64,000 nt of DNA from Rothia kristinae NBRC 15354 (GCF_001570865.1 NZ_BCSM01000012.1:1-64000), one strand, 5' to 3'. Positions 26,129-34,794 are shown, counted from the stretch's first letter. Notes: a model not told the origin generated them from the letters alone. A program made the numbers and translations.

Positions 26129-26926
26129 GTGTCCCAGATCGTCAGCGTCAGCTCCCTGAAGGGCGGGGTCGGCAAGACCTCCGTGGCCCTGGGCCTGGCC
26201 TCCGCGGCCCTGCACCGCGGGGTGGACACGCTCGTGGTGGATCTGGATCCGCACGGGGACGCCAGCACGGGGCTCGGACTGTCCGCGACCCACGCGCACG
26301 GGACCGACGTCGCGCAGGTCCTGGCAGCCCCGGGCCGACGCCGGGCCGTGGCCCGCGCCGCGACCCCGGCCGGGTGGCTGCGCCGCAGCGACGCCGCGTC
26401 CGGGACCCGGCTGGATGTGCTGGCCGGATCCGCCCGCTCGGCCGCCTACGAGCACCTGCGCCCGAACCGGCGGCAGCTGGGCCGCCTGCGCGAGGCCCTG
26501 GCCGGGGCCTCCGGCTACGAGCTGGTGCTCATCGACTGCCCGCCCGCGCTGAACACCCTGACGATGATCGCCTGGGCCGCCAGCGACAAGGTGCTCTCCG
26601 TGGCCGAGCCCTCCCTGTTCTCGGTGGCCGGCACCGAGCGCACCATGCGCGCGATCGCCCGCTTCGAGTCGGAGAGCTCCCTGAAGGTGCGCGCGGCCAG
26701 CGTCGTGGTCAACAAGGTGCAGGAGGACTGGCCCGAGCATCGCTACCGCATCGAGGAGATGGAGGGGATGTTCGGGCGCCTGCTGGTCTCCCCCGCGATC
26801 CCGCAGTCTCCGGTGTGGCAGCAGATCCAGGGCTCGGCGCACCCCGTGCACGCCTGGGGCGGGGCGGAGGCCAGGGCCCTGGCCGAGGCCTACGACGCGA
26901 TCCTCGCCGGACTGCTGCGGGGCTGA
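26129..26926 (+). CDS. ParA-family ATPase (orphan, no ParB partner)
   Basis: A 265-residue MinD/ParA-type P-loop ATPase. The deviant Walker A KGGVGKTS is at 11-18, VVDLDPHGDAS is the switch I/Walker A' aspartate region, and LVLIDCPPALNTLT is Walker B. Such ATPases position chromosomes, plasmids or protein complexes on the nucleoid. No parB gene or parS-like site is adjacent, and the true chromosomal parAB usually lies near the origin, so the cargo is unknown. It converges on cell-division regulators (MerR, FtsR), and this neighbourhood hints at a cell-cycle task. Start GTG at 26129 was taken because homologues begin at SQIVSVSSLKGG; GTG at 26123 is an alternative. Confidence 0.85.
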   Translation: MSQIVSVSSLKGGVGKTSVALGLASAALHRGVDTLVVDLDPHGDASTGLGLSATHAHGTDVAQVLAAPGRRRAVARAATPAGWLRRSDAASGTRLDVLAGSARSAAYEHLRPNRRQLGRLREALAGASGYELVLIDCPPALNTLTMIAWAASDKVLSVAEPSLFSVAGTERTMRAIARFESESSLKVRAASVVVNKVQEDWPEHRYRIEEMEGMFGRLLVSPAIPQSPVWQQIQGSAHPVHAWGGAEARALAEAYDAILAGLLRG

Positions 26927-26950
26927 TCCCGCAGCCACCCCACCGACGGC

Positions 26951-27015
26951 GGCGGGCTGACAACCGGCCGGCCGAGAGCTCGGCGTCGCCGCGGACGAGT
27001 CCGGCTCAGCCCGCC
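26951..27015. terminator. Nested inverted repeats between convergent parA and merR genes
   Basis: Perfect 10-bp arms GGCGGGCTGA (26951-26960) and TCAGCCCGCC (27006-27015) enclose a smaller GCCGAG/CTCGGC hairpin (26971-26984). The right arm contains the merR stop codon. It is a likely bidirectional termination structure; no T tract. Confidence 0.4.
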
Positions 27016-27803
27016 AGGTTTCGCCGCGCGCGCCGGGCGGAGAGCTCGTCGGGCGCGGACGGGGCCGGCTGCTGCTGCGCGGAGTGCTCCGCTGCGCGCA
27101 GATCCTCCCCGGGCATGCTGGAGAGGTTGGTCTCCAGCTCCCGCCAGACCCGGCCCACGGCGATGCCGAACACGCCCTGCCCCGCCTGGACCAGATCGAT
27201 CACCTCATCCGGGGAGGTGCACTCGTAGACGCTGGCCCCGTCGGACATCAGGGTGATCTGGGCGAGGTCCTCGACCCCGCGCGAGCGCAGGTGCTGCACG
27301 GAGGAGCGGATCTGCTGCAGCGAGACGCCGGTGTCCAGCAGGCGCTTGACGATCTTCAGCACCAGGACGTCCCGGAAGGCGTACAGCCGCTGGGTTCCGG
27401 AGCCCTTGGCCCCGCGCACGGTGGGCTCCACGAGGTGGGTGCGCGCCCAGTAGTCCAGCTGTCGGTAGGTGATGCCCGCGGCCTTGCACGCCACGGGGCC
27501 GCGGTAGCCGATGCTCTCGTCCAGGGCCACGAGGTCCTCGTCGAACAGCAGCCCCTGGCGGCCGGTGGGCGGGGCGACCGTCTCCATCCCGGGCAGCTGC
27601 TGCTCCTGGTAGGAGGGCGCGGGGGCCGCGTGCAGGGACGCCGGAGGGTTCCGGTGGGGGTCCTGCTGGGATCCGTCTCGACTCACCCTGGTCGTCTCCT
27701 CGGTCGGCGCTGGCGCGCGGTGGTGCAAGAGCACGTCCGGGGCGGGCGCTCCCGCCCCGGCCGGTGAGCCCGGCGCGCCGTCGGGGACGGGATCCGGATC
27801 CAC
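27006..27803 (-). CDS. MerR-family transcriptional regulator (Rv1830-like)
   Basis: A 265-residue regulator with a disordered Pro/Ala-rich N-terminus. The MerR winged-helix domain follows (GYRGPVACKAAGITYRQLDYWARTHLVEPTVR) and has RLYAFRDVLVLKIVKRLLDTGVSLQQIR. Unlike classical MerR proteins it lacks an obvious cysteine effector site. It corresponds by order and sequence to Rv1830 of mycobacteria, which acts in cell division. The open frame starts at 27845, but a TTGACC-N17-TAACGT promoter overlies that part; the GTG at 27803 is 7 bases after the -10, so the mRNA is probably leaderless. GTG at 27686 with a GAGGAG site is another possible start. Confidence 0.82.
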   Translation of the reverse strand: MDPDPVPDGAPGSPAGAGAPAPDVLLHHRAPAPTEETTRVSRDGSQQDPHRNPPASLHAAPAPSYQEQQLPGMETVAPPTGRQGLLFDEDLVALDESIGYRGPVACKAAGITYRQLDYWARTHLVEPTVRGAKGSGTQRLYAFRDVLVLKIVKRLLDTGVSLQQIRSSVQHLRSRGVEDLAQITLMSDGASVYECTSPDEVIDLVQAGQGVFGIAVGRVWRELETNLSSMPGEDLRAAEHSAQQQPAPSAPDELSARRARRNLAG

Positions 27804-27810
27804 TCCCTCG

Positions 27811-27839
27811 ACGTTAGAGGCAACCCGGGGTCCGGTCAA
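27811..27839 (-). promoter_or_regulatory. Strong promoter of the Rv1830-like merR gene
   Basis: TTGACC (27839-27834) and TAACGT (27816-27811) are exactly 17 bases apart on the minus strand, close to the sigma-70 consensus. The -10 ends 7 bases before the GTG at 27803, giving a leaderless mRNA. This is the best-formed promoter in the window. Confidence 0.7.
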
Positions 27840-27881
27840 AGACATCGGCCCACCGGGCCCCGCGTGTCCGCCGGGGCGGGC

Positions 27882-28607
27882 TCACCAGGTGCGCTGGACC
27901 CGGTCGGCCACCAGCTCGGCGTGCAGCTGCGTGCACAGCCCGGACAGCTCCCGGGCGGTGGCCGCGGCCCGCTCCCGGGACTGCTCGTCGCGGCGCCCGG
28001 CCAGCGGGGCCACGGCCTGCTCCACCAGCCCCACCTCCCGGTCGGCCGCCGCCCGGAAGAAGCGCAGATGTCGGGGCTGCAGACCGTGGGAGGTCAGGCG
28101 CACGCACAGGGTCGCCGTCTGGGCGGCGTGCTCGTCAAAGGTGCCCTCCGGCCCCTCGCTGATCAGCCCGTAGGAGATCAGCTCCCGCAGCAGCGGCAGC
28201 GGGGCCGAGGTGTGCTTGGACAGCTCGCGCATGGACCAGGTGCGCGCCCCGGCCGCCCGCGCCGTCGGCGTGGCCACCTCCGGGGCCGGGCCGGGGCCCT
28301 CGGCCTCGGGCAGGGCGAAGTCCCCGCCGTCGCGCTCCACCGCGTCCACCTGTTCCTTGATGACCTTGAGGGGAAGATAGCGGTCACGCTGGAGGGTGAG
28401 GATGTAGCGCAGACGCACGATGTCCTGCGCGGAGTATTTGCGGTAGCCGGTGGCGGTGCGCCGGGGGAAGATCAGGCCGCGGTCCTCCAGGAAGCGCACC
28501 TTGGAGGCGCTCAGTCCCGGGAACTCGGCGTCCAGGTGGCTGAGCACCTGGCCGATGGTCTTATCCTTCACCTGCTCCGGTGCGGTGGCGTCCTCGGCGG
28601 CGTCCAT
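27882..28607 (-). CDS. ftsR: MerR-family regulator FtsR-like (Rv1828 type)
   Basis: A 241-residue MerR-type protein: TIGQVLSHLDAEFPGLSASKVRFLEDRGL is the winged helix, followed by PRRTATGYRKYSAQDIVRLRYILTLQRD and YLPLKVIKEQ. A second helix-turn-helix-like segment (WSMRELSKHTSAPLPLLREL) lies in the C-terminal half. This double layout is typical of Rv1828 / FtsR. In Corynebacterium glutamicum FtsR activates ftsZ, and cells lacking it have division defects. The gene is 17 bases downstream of garA, as in mycobacteria and corynebacteria. The DUF151 gene that normally separates it from the second MerR gene is missing here. Confidence 0.85.
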   Translation of the reverse strand: MDAAEDATAPEQVKDKTIGQVLSHLDAEFPGLSASKVRFLEDRGLIFPRRTATGYRKYSAQDIVRLRYILTLQRDRYLPLKVIKEQVDAVERDGGDFALPEAEGPGPAPEVATPTARAAGARTWSMRELSKHTSAPLPLLRELISYGLISEGPEGTFDEHAAQTATLCVRLTSHGLQPRHLRFFRAAADREVGLVEQAVAPLAGRRDEQSRERAAATARELSGLCTQLHAELVADRVQRTW

Positions 28608-28624
28608 GGGTGGGCTCGCCCGCC

Positions 28625-29065
28625 TCAGCGGCTGCGCCCGGCGCAGAACACGAAGACGAACTTGCCGATGCGCACCTCGTCCCCGTCCTGCAGGCTCACG
28701 TGATCCACGCGGTCCCCGTTGACGTAGGTGCCGTTCAGGGAGCCGGCGTCGGTGATCTCGAAGGCCCCGGCGTTGAAGGAGAAGCTGGCGTGGCGCCGGG
28801 AGACCGTGACGTCGTCCAGGAAGATGTCCGCGTCCGGGTGGCGCCCGGCGACGATGCCGTGATCCGGCTTCGCGGCGTCCGCATCCAGCAGGAAGCGGGC
28901 GCTGCCGTGCGGGCCGGACTGGGCGATCAGCAGCGCCGAATCGGCGGGCAGGGCCGCGACGGCGGCGGCCTCCTCGTCGGCCAGGCGGCGGCGCACGGGG
29001 CGCTCCTGCGACGGGTTGACCCGGATGACGGTGGTCTCCGGTGATGCTTGCTCGTGCTCTGACAT
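28625..29065 (-). CDS. garA: FHA-domain metabolic switch protein GarA / OdhI
   Basis: A 146-residue cytosolic protein. It has a short N-terminus with the conserved ETT phosphorylation motif (residues 10-12, ETTVIRV) and a forkhead-associated domain with GRHPDADIFLDDVTVSRRHASF (Gly74-Arg75, Ser89-His92) and NGTYVNG. In its unphosphorylated form GarA/OdhI binds and inhibits 2-oxoglutarate dehydrogenase and controls glutamate metabolism. Phosphorylation of the ETT motif by PknB/PknG-type kinases makes the FHA domain bind its own tail and releases the enzymes. I took the ATG at 29065 with a GAGGGGAAG site; an ATG six codons upstream is possible. Confidence 0.92.
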   Translation of the reverse strand: MSEHEQASPETTVIRVNPSQERPVRRRLADEEAAAVAALPADSALLIAQSGPHGSARFLLDADAAKPDHGIVAGRHPDADIFLDDVTVSRRHASFSFNAGAFEITDAGSLNGTYVNGDRVDHVSLQDGDEVRIGKFVFVFCAGRSR

Positions 29066-29281
29066 GTCTTCCCCTCGGGTCATGAGCGGCGGTCGGTTCC
29101 GGCCGGCACGGTCCCGGTCTCCCGGATCCGTGGTGCGGCCGCGGCGGGTCCCACCCCGGCGCCGACCGATCGGGGGCGCGGGGGAAGATCCCGGATCCCC
29201 AGTCTAGCGGGCCGATGCGGCGCGGGCGCGGGCTTCAGCCCTCGGCCCCGGTCTGTGCCGGCCCGGTCCGCGCCGCGTCGG

Positions 29282-29668
29282 TCAGGACAGCTGGTCGCGA
29301 TAGGCCTGCGCATCCAGCAGACCGGCCAGGTCCGCGGGATCATCCGGGCGCAGCCGGATCAGCCAGCCCGCGTCGTAGGGGTCCTCGTTGACGGCCCCGG
29401 GGTTGTCCCCCAGCGCCTCGTTGACGGCCACGATCTCCCCGGCCACCGGCAGGTACAGGTCCGAGACGGACTTGGTGGACTCGACCTCGCCGAAGGAGTC
29501 CCCGGCGGCGAAGGAGTCCCCGACCTCCGGCAGGTCCACGTAGACGACGTCGCCCAGCGCGTCCTGGGCGTGGTCGGTGATCCCCACGGTGACGACGCCG
29601 TCGGCATCGGCCGCGGAGATCCATTCGTGCTCGGCGGTGTAGGAGAACTCGGTGGGGACGGCGCTCAT
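29282..29668 (-). CDS. gcvH: Glycine cleavage system H protein
   Basis: Lipoyl-carrier protein of the glycine cleavage system, 128 residues. It has EHEWI, GITDHAQDALGDVVYVDLP, and the lipoylation site lysine 66 in EVESTKSVSDLY, followed by NEDPYDAGWLIRL. The other glycine-cleavage genes (gcvT, gcvP) are absent from the window. An orphan gcvH beside garA is the standard actinobacterial arrangement. A -10-like TAATGT lies on the minus strand at 29780-29775. I used the ATG at 29668 with GAAGAGG upstream. Confidence 0.94.
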   Translation of the reverse strand: MSAVPTEFSYTAEHEWISAADADGVVTVGITDHAQDALGDVVYVDLPEVGDSFAAGDSFGEVESTKSVSDLYLPVAGEIVAVNEALGDNPGAVNEDPYDAGWLIRLRPDDPADLAGLLDAQAYRDQLS

Positions 29669-29826
29669 CGTCGGTGGCCTCTTCTCATGCGTGGGTGTGG
29701 GGGATCGCTGCGCGCCCGCCCGCAGGATCCCGAGGGAACTCGCTGCGGGCGGACGCGCTCGGATTGCACAGGACACATTACCCTGCCGCGCCGGTCACAG
29801 CCCGGAGGGCGCGTACCCGACCGGGC

Positions 29827-32800
29827 CTAGATGACGCCCTCGGAGAACCGGTCCGGGTTGCCGAAGCGGTGGGCGGTGATGGACACGGCCTGCTCCCGCA
29901 GGAACGGCAGCATCTCGACCCGCCCGGCTTCGGTGACCGGGCCGTGGTAGATCCCCAGATCCGGGCGCCCCTCCAGGGCCTCGTACACGGAGGCGTGATC
30001 CGCGCCGATCAGCCGGATGCGCATGCCCTCGAAGCGGGTTCCGGCCAGCTCCCGGGGGCCTCGCCGGCGGATGCCGCGCAGGGCGTCGCGCCAGGCGTCG
30101 TCGGACTCCTCGACGATGCGCACCCCGGCCTGCTCCAGGGCCCCGGCCACCGAGACGGGGACGGGCCGGGCCGTGGAGAAGGTGATCGGCGCGCCCGCGG
30201 CCAGGCCCGCGGCCAGGACCCGCAGGGTGTGCGCGAGGTCCGCGTCCGCATCCGCGCGCACGTGCACCGGCTGGGGGACGTAGCGCAGGATGTTGCGCTC
30301 CACGCCCAGCTGGGACGGGTCGTGGCCCAGGCCGAACTCCGCCGCCCAGGCGGCCGCATCCGAGCTGGTCGCGCGGGTCAGGAACTCCCGCTGGACGGCA
30401 CTCAGGGCGTGGGGTTCGCGCACGCGGCGCAGCAGCTCCTTGACCGGCTCCGCGCTGGGGGTGGCGATCGCGGTGGACGGACGCGAGGTCCACTCCCCCA
30501 GGGCCATCAGGTAGCTGGGCCCGCCGGCCTTGGTGCCGGTGCCCACGGAGGACTTCTTCCAGCCGCCGAAGGACTGGCGCCGCACGATCGCCCCGGTGAT
30601 GCCGCGGTTGACGTAGACGTTGCCGGCCTGGACCCGGTCCAGCCACAGGGCCAGCTCCTCCGAGTTCAGTGAGTGCAGCCCCGCGGTCAGCCCGTATTCG
30701 GGGGCGTTCTGCAGCTCGATGGCCTCCTCCAGGGTCTCGGCCGTCATGACCCCGAGGATCGGCCCGAAGTACTCGGTGAGGTGGTACTCGCTGCCCGGGC
30801 GCACCCCGGCGCGCACCCCGGGGGACCACAGCTTCCCGGTCTCATCCAGCTGCCGCGGCTCGATGACCCAGTGCTCCCCCTCCCCCAGCTGCGTCAGTCC
30901 GCGCAGCAGCTTGCCTTCGGGGGCGGCGATGACGGGACCCATCTGCGCGGTGATGTCCTCGGGGTGGGCCACGTGCAGGGAGCGCACGGCGTCCACGAGC
31001 TGGTTGCGGAAGCGCCGGGAGGTCGCTGCCGTGCCGACGAGGATCACGGTGGAAGCCGCGGAGCACTTCTGCCCGGCGTGGCCGAAGGCCGACTGCACGA
31101 CGTCCTTGACCGCCAGGTCCAGGTCCGCGTGCGGGGTGACGATGATGGAGTTCTTCCCGGAGGTCTCCCCGAACAGCTGCAGGTCCGGGCGGAAGGAGCG
31201 GAACAGCTCCGCGGTCTCGTAGGCGCCGGTGAGGATCACCCGGTCGATCTCCGGGGCGCTGACCAGCTGGCGCCCGTGGGCCTTCTCGTCCACCTGGACC
31301 AGCTGCAGCGCCTCCCGCGGGACCCCGGCCTCCCACAGGGCCTCGGCGATCACGGCGCCGCAGCGCTGGGCCTCGGCGGCCGGCTTGAAGATCACCGCGG
31401 AGCCGGCGGCCAGGGCGGCCAGCGCGGATCCGGTGGGGATCGCGACGGGGAAGTTCCACGGCGGGGTCACCAGCGTGACGTCCACGGGGTGGAACTGCGC
31501 GCCGTCGACCCGCTCCAGCTCCTCGGCCAGCTGGGCGTAGTAGTTGGCGAAGTCGATGGCCTCGGAGACCTCCGGGTCGCCCTGATCCAGCAGCTTCCCG
31601 GCCTCGCTGGCCATGACCTCCAGCAGCTCGGCCCGCTTCAGCCCCAGCACGACGCCGACCCGGCGCAGGATCGCGGCCCGCTCGGCCGCCGGGCGCTCGC
31701 CCCAGGCCCGACCCGCCCTCTGGGCGGTGGCCAGGGCCTCCCGGACCTGCTCCTCGTCCGTCAGGAAGGATTCCTCGATCAGCTCCTGCCCGAGGCTCGA
31801 TCCCGGCACCCGCTCCAGGATCCGCCGGCCCCACTCCCGGTTGGCGGCCAGAGAGGTGTCGGTGTCCGGGCAGTTGGCGAAGCCGTCCTCGGGGCGGAAC
31901 ACGCTCTGCTCGGTCTCCGCGGCGCGATCCTGGGTGCGGTTGGGGGCGGGGACCTCGTCGGTGACCGCGGCCAGGGCCCGCTGGAAGCGGGCCTTCTCCC
32001 GGTCGAACAGGAACCGGCTGTCGGCCAGGTCGAAGACCGCGGACATGAAGTTCTCGCTCGAGGCGTTCTCCTCCAGCCGACGCACCAGATAGGAGATGGC
32101 GACGTCGAACTCCTCGGGCCGCACCACGGGGGTGTACAGCAGCAGCGCGCCGACGTCGCGGCGGACCACCTCGGCCTGCTGGGCGGCCATGCCGATGAGC
32201 ATCTCGAACTCGACGTCCTCCTGCACCCCGCGCTGCTGACTGAGCAGGTGGGCGAAGGCGATGTCGAACAGGTTGTGCCCGGCGATGCCCAGGCGGATGC
32301 TGCGGGTGCGCTCGGGGCGCAGCGCCCAGTCCAGGGCCCGCTTGTAGTTGGCATCCGTGGCCTCCTTGGAGTCCCAGGTGGTCAGGGGCCACTGGTGCAC
32401 GGCGGCCTCGACCAGCTCCATGGACAGGTTGGCGCCCTTGACCAGGCGCACCTTGATCCGGGAGCCGCCGGTCTCCACGCGCCGGGTGGCCCACTCCTGC
32501 AGCCGCTGCATCGCCGCCAGGGTGTCCGGCAGGTAGGCCTGCAGCACGATGCCGGCCTCCAGGCCCCGCAGCTGCGGCTGATCCAGGATGCGGGTGAACA
32601 CCGCGATGGTCAGGTCCAGGTCCTTGTACTCCTCCATGTCCAGGTTGATGAACTTGGGGGTCGGGGCGGAGGCGGCGTACTCGTACAGCGGGGTCAGGCG
32701 GCGCACCGCGGTGTCCACGACCTCGTCGAAGGACCACGGGGCGTGCGGGCCGGAGACGGCGGAGACCTTGACGGAGACGTAGTCGACGTCGTCACGGCGC

Positions 32801-33312
32801 AGCAGCCGCTCGGTCTCGCGCAGGCGCCGCTCGGCCTCGGCATCGCCCAGCACGGCCTCTCCGAGCAGGTTGATATTGAGCTTGTTGCCTCCGGCGGTCA
32901 GGTGCTCGATGGCGGGGCCGAGCTTCTCGTCCCGGGCGTCCACGATCAGGTGCCCGACCATCTCGCGCAGGGCCCGCCGGGCCAGCGGGATGGTCGGCCA
33001 GGAGGCCTTGGGCGCCACCAGCCCGCCGGCGCGCACGGCGGCGCGCAGGTGCCAGGGCAGGAACTTCGGGACGATCGGGGCCAGGCGCCCGAGGTTGTGC
33101 CCGGCCGCGGCGTCGTCCTCCGGGCGGATCACGCCGTCGACGAAGCCGACGGTGAACTCCAGGCCGTGCGGGTCCTTCAGGACCCCGGCCAGCTGCTCGG
33201 CGGCCTTGTCCTCGGGGATCTCGGCGGAGGCCTCGACCCAGCGGGAGACCAGCTCACCGGCCTGCTCGGCCAGGCGCTGGAGCTCGGGGGCGTCGAAGGG
33301 GTGGGTGGTCAT
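29827..33312 (-). CDS. putA: Bifunctional proline dehydrogenase / L-glutamate gamma-semialdehyde dehydrogenase
   Basis: 1161-residue PutA that oxidises proline to glutamate in two steps with substrate channelling. The N-terminal FAD-dependent TIM barrel includes VSVKVSAVSGPH, FINLDMEEYKDLDLT, LQAYLPDT, RLVKGAN and the HNLFDIAFA region. The aldehyde dehydrogenase domain has WNFPVAIPTGSALAAL, the FGETSGKN segment and the catalytic Cys 750 in GHAGQKCSAAS. A roughly 170-residue C-terminal segment resembles an ALDH-like scaffold. No N-terminal ribbon-helix-helix domain is present, so it is not a self-regulating trifunctional PutA. The open frame extends 635 codons upstream as an artefact; the ATG at 33312 has GAGGAGGAG and begins the family's sequence. 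Confidence 0.95.
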   Translation of the reverse strand: MTTHPFDAPELQRLAEQAGELVSRWVEASAEIPEDKAAEQLAGVLKDPHGLEFTVGFVDGVIRPEDDAAAGHNLGRLAPIVPKFLPWHLRAAVRAGGLVAPKASWPTIPLARRALREMVGHLIVDARDEKLGPAIEHLTAGGNKLNINLLGEAVLGDAEAERRLRETERLLRRDDVDYVSVKVSAVSGPHAPWSFDEVVDTAVRRLTPLYEYAASAPTPKFINLDMEEYKDLDLTIAVFTRILDQPQLRGLEAGIVLQAYLPDTLAAMQRLQEWATRRVETGGSRIKVRLVKGANLSMELVEAAVHQWPLTTWDSKEATDANYKRALDWALRPERTRSIRLGIAGHNLFDIAFAHLLSQQRGVQEDVEFEMLIGMAAQQAEVVRRDVGALLLYTPVVRPEEFDVAISYLVRRLEENASSENFMSAVFDLADSRFLFDREKARFQRALAAVTDEVPAPNRTQDRAAETEQSVFRPEDGFANCPDTDTSLAANREWGRRILERVPGSSLGQELIEESFLTDEEQVREALATAQRAGRAWGERPAAERAAILRRVGVVLGLKRAELLEVMASEAGKLLDQGDPEVSEAIDFANYYAQLAEELERVDGAQFHPVDVTLVTPPWNFPVAIPTGSALAALAAGSAVIFKPAAEAQRCGAVIAEALWEAGVPREALQLVQVDEKAHGRQLVSAPEIDRVILTGAYETAELFRSFRPDLQLFGETSGKNSIIVTPHADLDLAVKDVVQSAFGHAGQKCSAASTVILVGTAATSRRFRNQLVDAVRSLHVAHPEDITAQMGPVIAAPEGKLLRGLTQLGEGEHWVIEPRQLDETGKLWSPGVRAGVRPGSEYHLTEYFGPILGVMTAETLEEAIELQNAPEYGLTAGLHSLNSEELALWLDRVQAGNVYVNRGITGAIVRRQSFGGWKKSSVGTGTKAGGPSYLMALGEWTSRPSTAIATPSAEPVKELLRRVREPHALSAVQREFLTRATSSDAAAWAAEFGLGHDPSQLGVERNILRYVPQPVHVRADADADLAHTLRVLAAGLAAGAPITFSTARPVPVSVAGALEQAGVRIVEESDDAWRDALRGIRRRGPRELAGTRFEGMRIRLIGADHASVYEALEGRPDLGIYHGPVTEAGRVEMLPFLREQAVSITAHRFGNPDRFSEGVI

Positions 33313-33417
33313 GGGGACTCCTCCTCGAGATCTCGCCGGGGCGATCCGGCGGGGCACGGTGCCCAGCGCGCGGTCCGCCGGGTGCTGGGATCCAGTATGG
33401 TCGAGAACACGATGAAG

Positions 33418-33456
33418 CAGAAATGACACTTTCTGACAGTTCATCTGAAGATCTTC
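33418..33456. promoter_or_regulatory. Candidate LysR operator between putA and lysR
   Basis: Two inverted repeats lie just before the lysR start: CAGAAA-6-TTTCTG (33418-33435) and the perfect decamer GAAGATCTTC (33447-33456). This is the least GC-rich stretch of the divergent region. LysR regulators usually bind such sites to control themselves and the divergent gene; the inducer would probably be proline or a relative, by inference. Confidence 0.5.
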
Positions 33457-33468
33457 TGAAAGGTTCCG

Positions 33469-34365
33469 ATGCTGGACGTCAAGAGGCTGCGGGTGCTGCA
33501 GGAGCTGTCCCGACGCGAGACGGTGACCGAGACCGCCCGGGCCCTGGGCTACACCCCTTCGGCGGTCTCCCAGCAGCTGTCCGCCCTGGCCCGGGAGTGC
33601 GGGGTCCCCCTCGTGCAGCGGCAGGGCCGCGCCCTCGTGCTGACCCCGCAGGCCAGGACCCTGATCGAGCACACGGAGCGGATCCTGCACGAGATGGACC
33701 TGGCCGTCACCGCGCTGCAGAGCACCCAGGACGAGCCCGCCGGGCGGGTGCGCCTGGCCATCTTCCAGACCGCCGCCTCCGCCCTGCTGCCCCGCGCCCT
33801 GGACCTGCTGGCCCGGCGGCATCTGCTGGTGCGGGTCCAGGTGGTCCAGCGCGAGCCCGAGGCGGCCCTGGCCCAGACCCAGCTGCGAGAGGTGGACCTG
33901 GTGGTGGCCGAGCAGTACCCGCACCACGCGGTGGCCCAGTTCCCGGAGGTCGACTCCCGGCGGCTGCTGCGCGACCCCGTGCGTCTGGCGGTGCCGGGCG
34001 ACGCCGACATCGCCTCCCCGGCCCAGGCGGCCCACCTGCCGTGGGCCATGGAGCCGGCGGGCAACGCCAGCCGCGACTGGGCCCTGCACGTGTGCCGCTC
34101 GGCGGGCTTCGAGCCGGAGGTGCGCTTCGAGTTCGACGACGTGCGGGCCCACGCGGATCTGGTGGCCGCCGGGCACGCGGTGTCCCTGCTGCCGTGGCTG
34201 GCCTGCGTGAACGCCCCGGCGGGCATCCGGTGGGTGCCGCTGCCCGGGGACCCCCACCGGGAGGTGTTCACCTCCGCGCGCCGGGACATGGCCCCGCGCC
34301 CGGCCATCGAGGCGGTGCGCTCCTGCCTGCACGACGCCGCGCAGGCCCTGCCCCTGCCCGGGTGA
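33469..34365 (+). CDS. LysR-family transcriptional regulator, probable putA regulator
   Basis: 298 residues. The N-terminal helix-turn-helix (RLRVLQELSRRETVTETARALGYTPSAVSQQLSALARECGVPLVQR) is followed by a linker helix and a periplasmic-binding-like effector domain (VRLAIFQTAASALLPRAL...). It is divergent from putA with palindromic sites between them, the standard layout of a LysR regulator and its target. The ATG at 33469 has AAAGG 5 bases upstream. The effector is not deducible from sequence. Confidence 0.88.
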   Translation: MLDVKRLRVLQELSRRETVTETARALGYTPSAVSQQLSALARECGVPLVQRQGRALVLTPQARTLIEHTERILHEMDLAVTALQSTQDEPAGRVRLAIFQTAASALLPRALDLLARRHLLVRVQVVQREPEAALAQTQLREVDLVVAEQYPHHAVAQFPEVDSRRLLRDPVRLAVPGDADIASPAQAAHLPWAMEPAGNASRDWALHVCRSAGFEPEVRFEFDDVRAHADLVAAGHAVSLLPWLACVNAPAGIRWVPLPGDPHREVFTSARRDMAPRPAIEAVRSCLHDAAQALPLPG

Positions 34366-34383
34366 GGCCCTGCGGGGCCGACC

Positions 34384-34794
34384 ATGCGCTCGCACGGTCA
34401 TCTCCCGGAGGCCTCCGAGGCGCTGCTGACCTTCGTCATCACCATGCTGGGCACCCTGCTGGCGGTGTTCACGGCGGGCGTCATCTCGAGCACCGCCGTG
34501 ACCGGGCGGCTGCCGGATGCTGCCGCGCTCAGGCGCCAGGCCGCGGTCTCCTTCGGGGCCGCCGATGCGGTCTCGCTGCCCGTCATCTTCCTGGGACTGG
34601 GCTGGCTGGGCGTGTGAGACGTCGCCGCGGCCCTGACCGGCAGCATGATCGCCCTCATCGCGGGCCTGGCCGTGGTCGCGCGCCTGGCGGTGCGCACCAC
34701 GAGGCTGCCGCGCTGGCAGCGGCTGCTGCTGCTCGGGGCAGAGTCGGTGCTGGGCCTGGCCGTGATCGGCATGGAGATGCTCGCCCACGGCTGA
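34384..34794 (+). pseudogene. Small membrane-protein gene interrupted by an in-frame TGA
   Basis: The frame from ATG 34384 encodes 77 residues with two hydrophobic segments and hits TGA at 34615-34617. The same frame stays open beyond it for another 58 codons to TGA 34792-34794 and encodes two more clear membrane helices and basic loops. Read through, it is a 137-codon unit ending in four-helix topology. A single G-to-A change (TGG to TGA, after LGWLGV) would explain it. I do not recognise the family. It starts 18 bases after lysR and is probably co-transcribed. A sequencing error or programmed readthrough cannot be excluded. Confidence 0.55.

Noticed and set aside
27804-27845. Start of the Rv1830-like merR gene at the ATG at 27845
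   Set aside because: The -35 and -10 of a near-consensus promoter lie inside this stretch, so an mRNA from it could not include that ATG.
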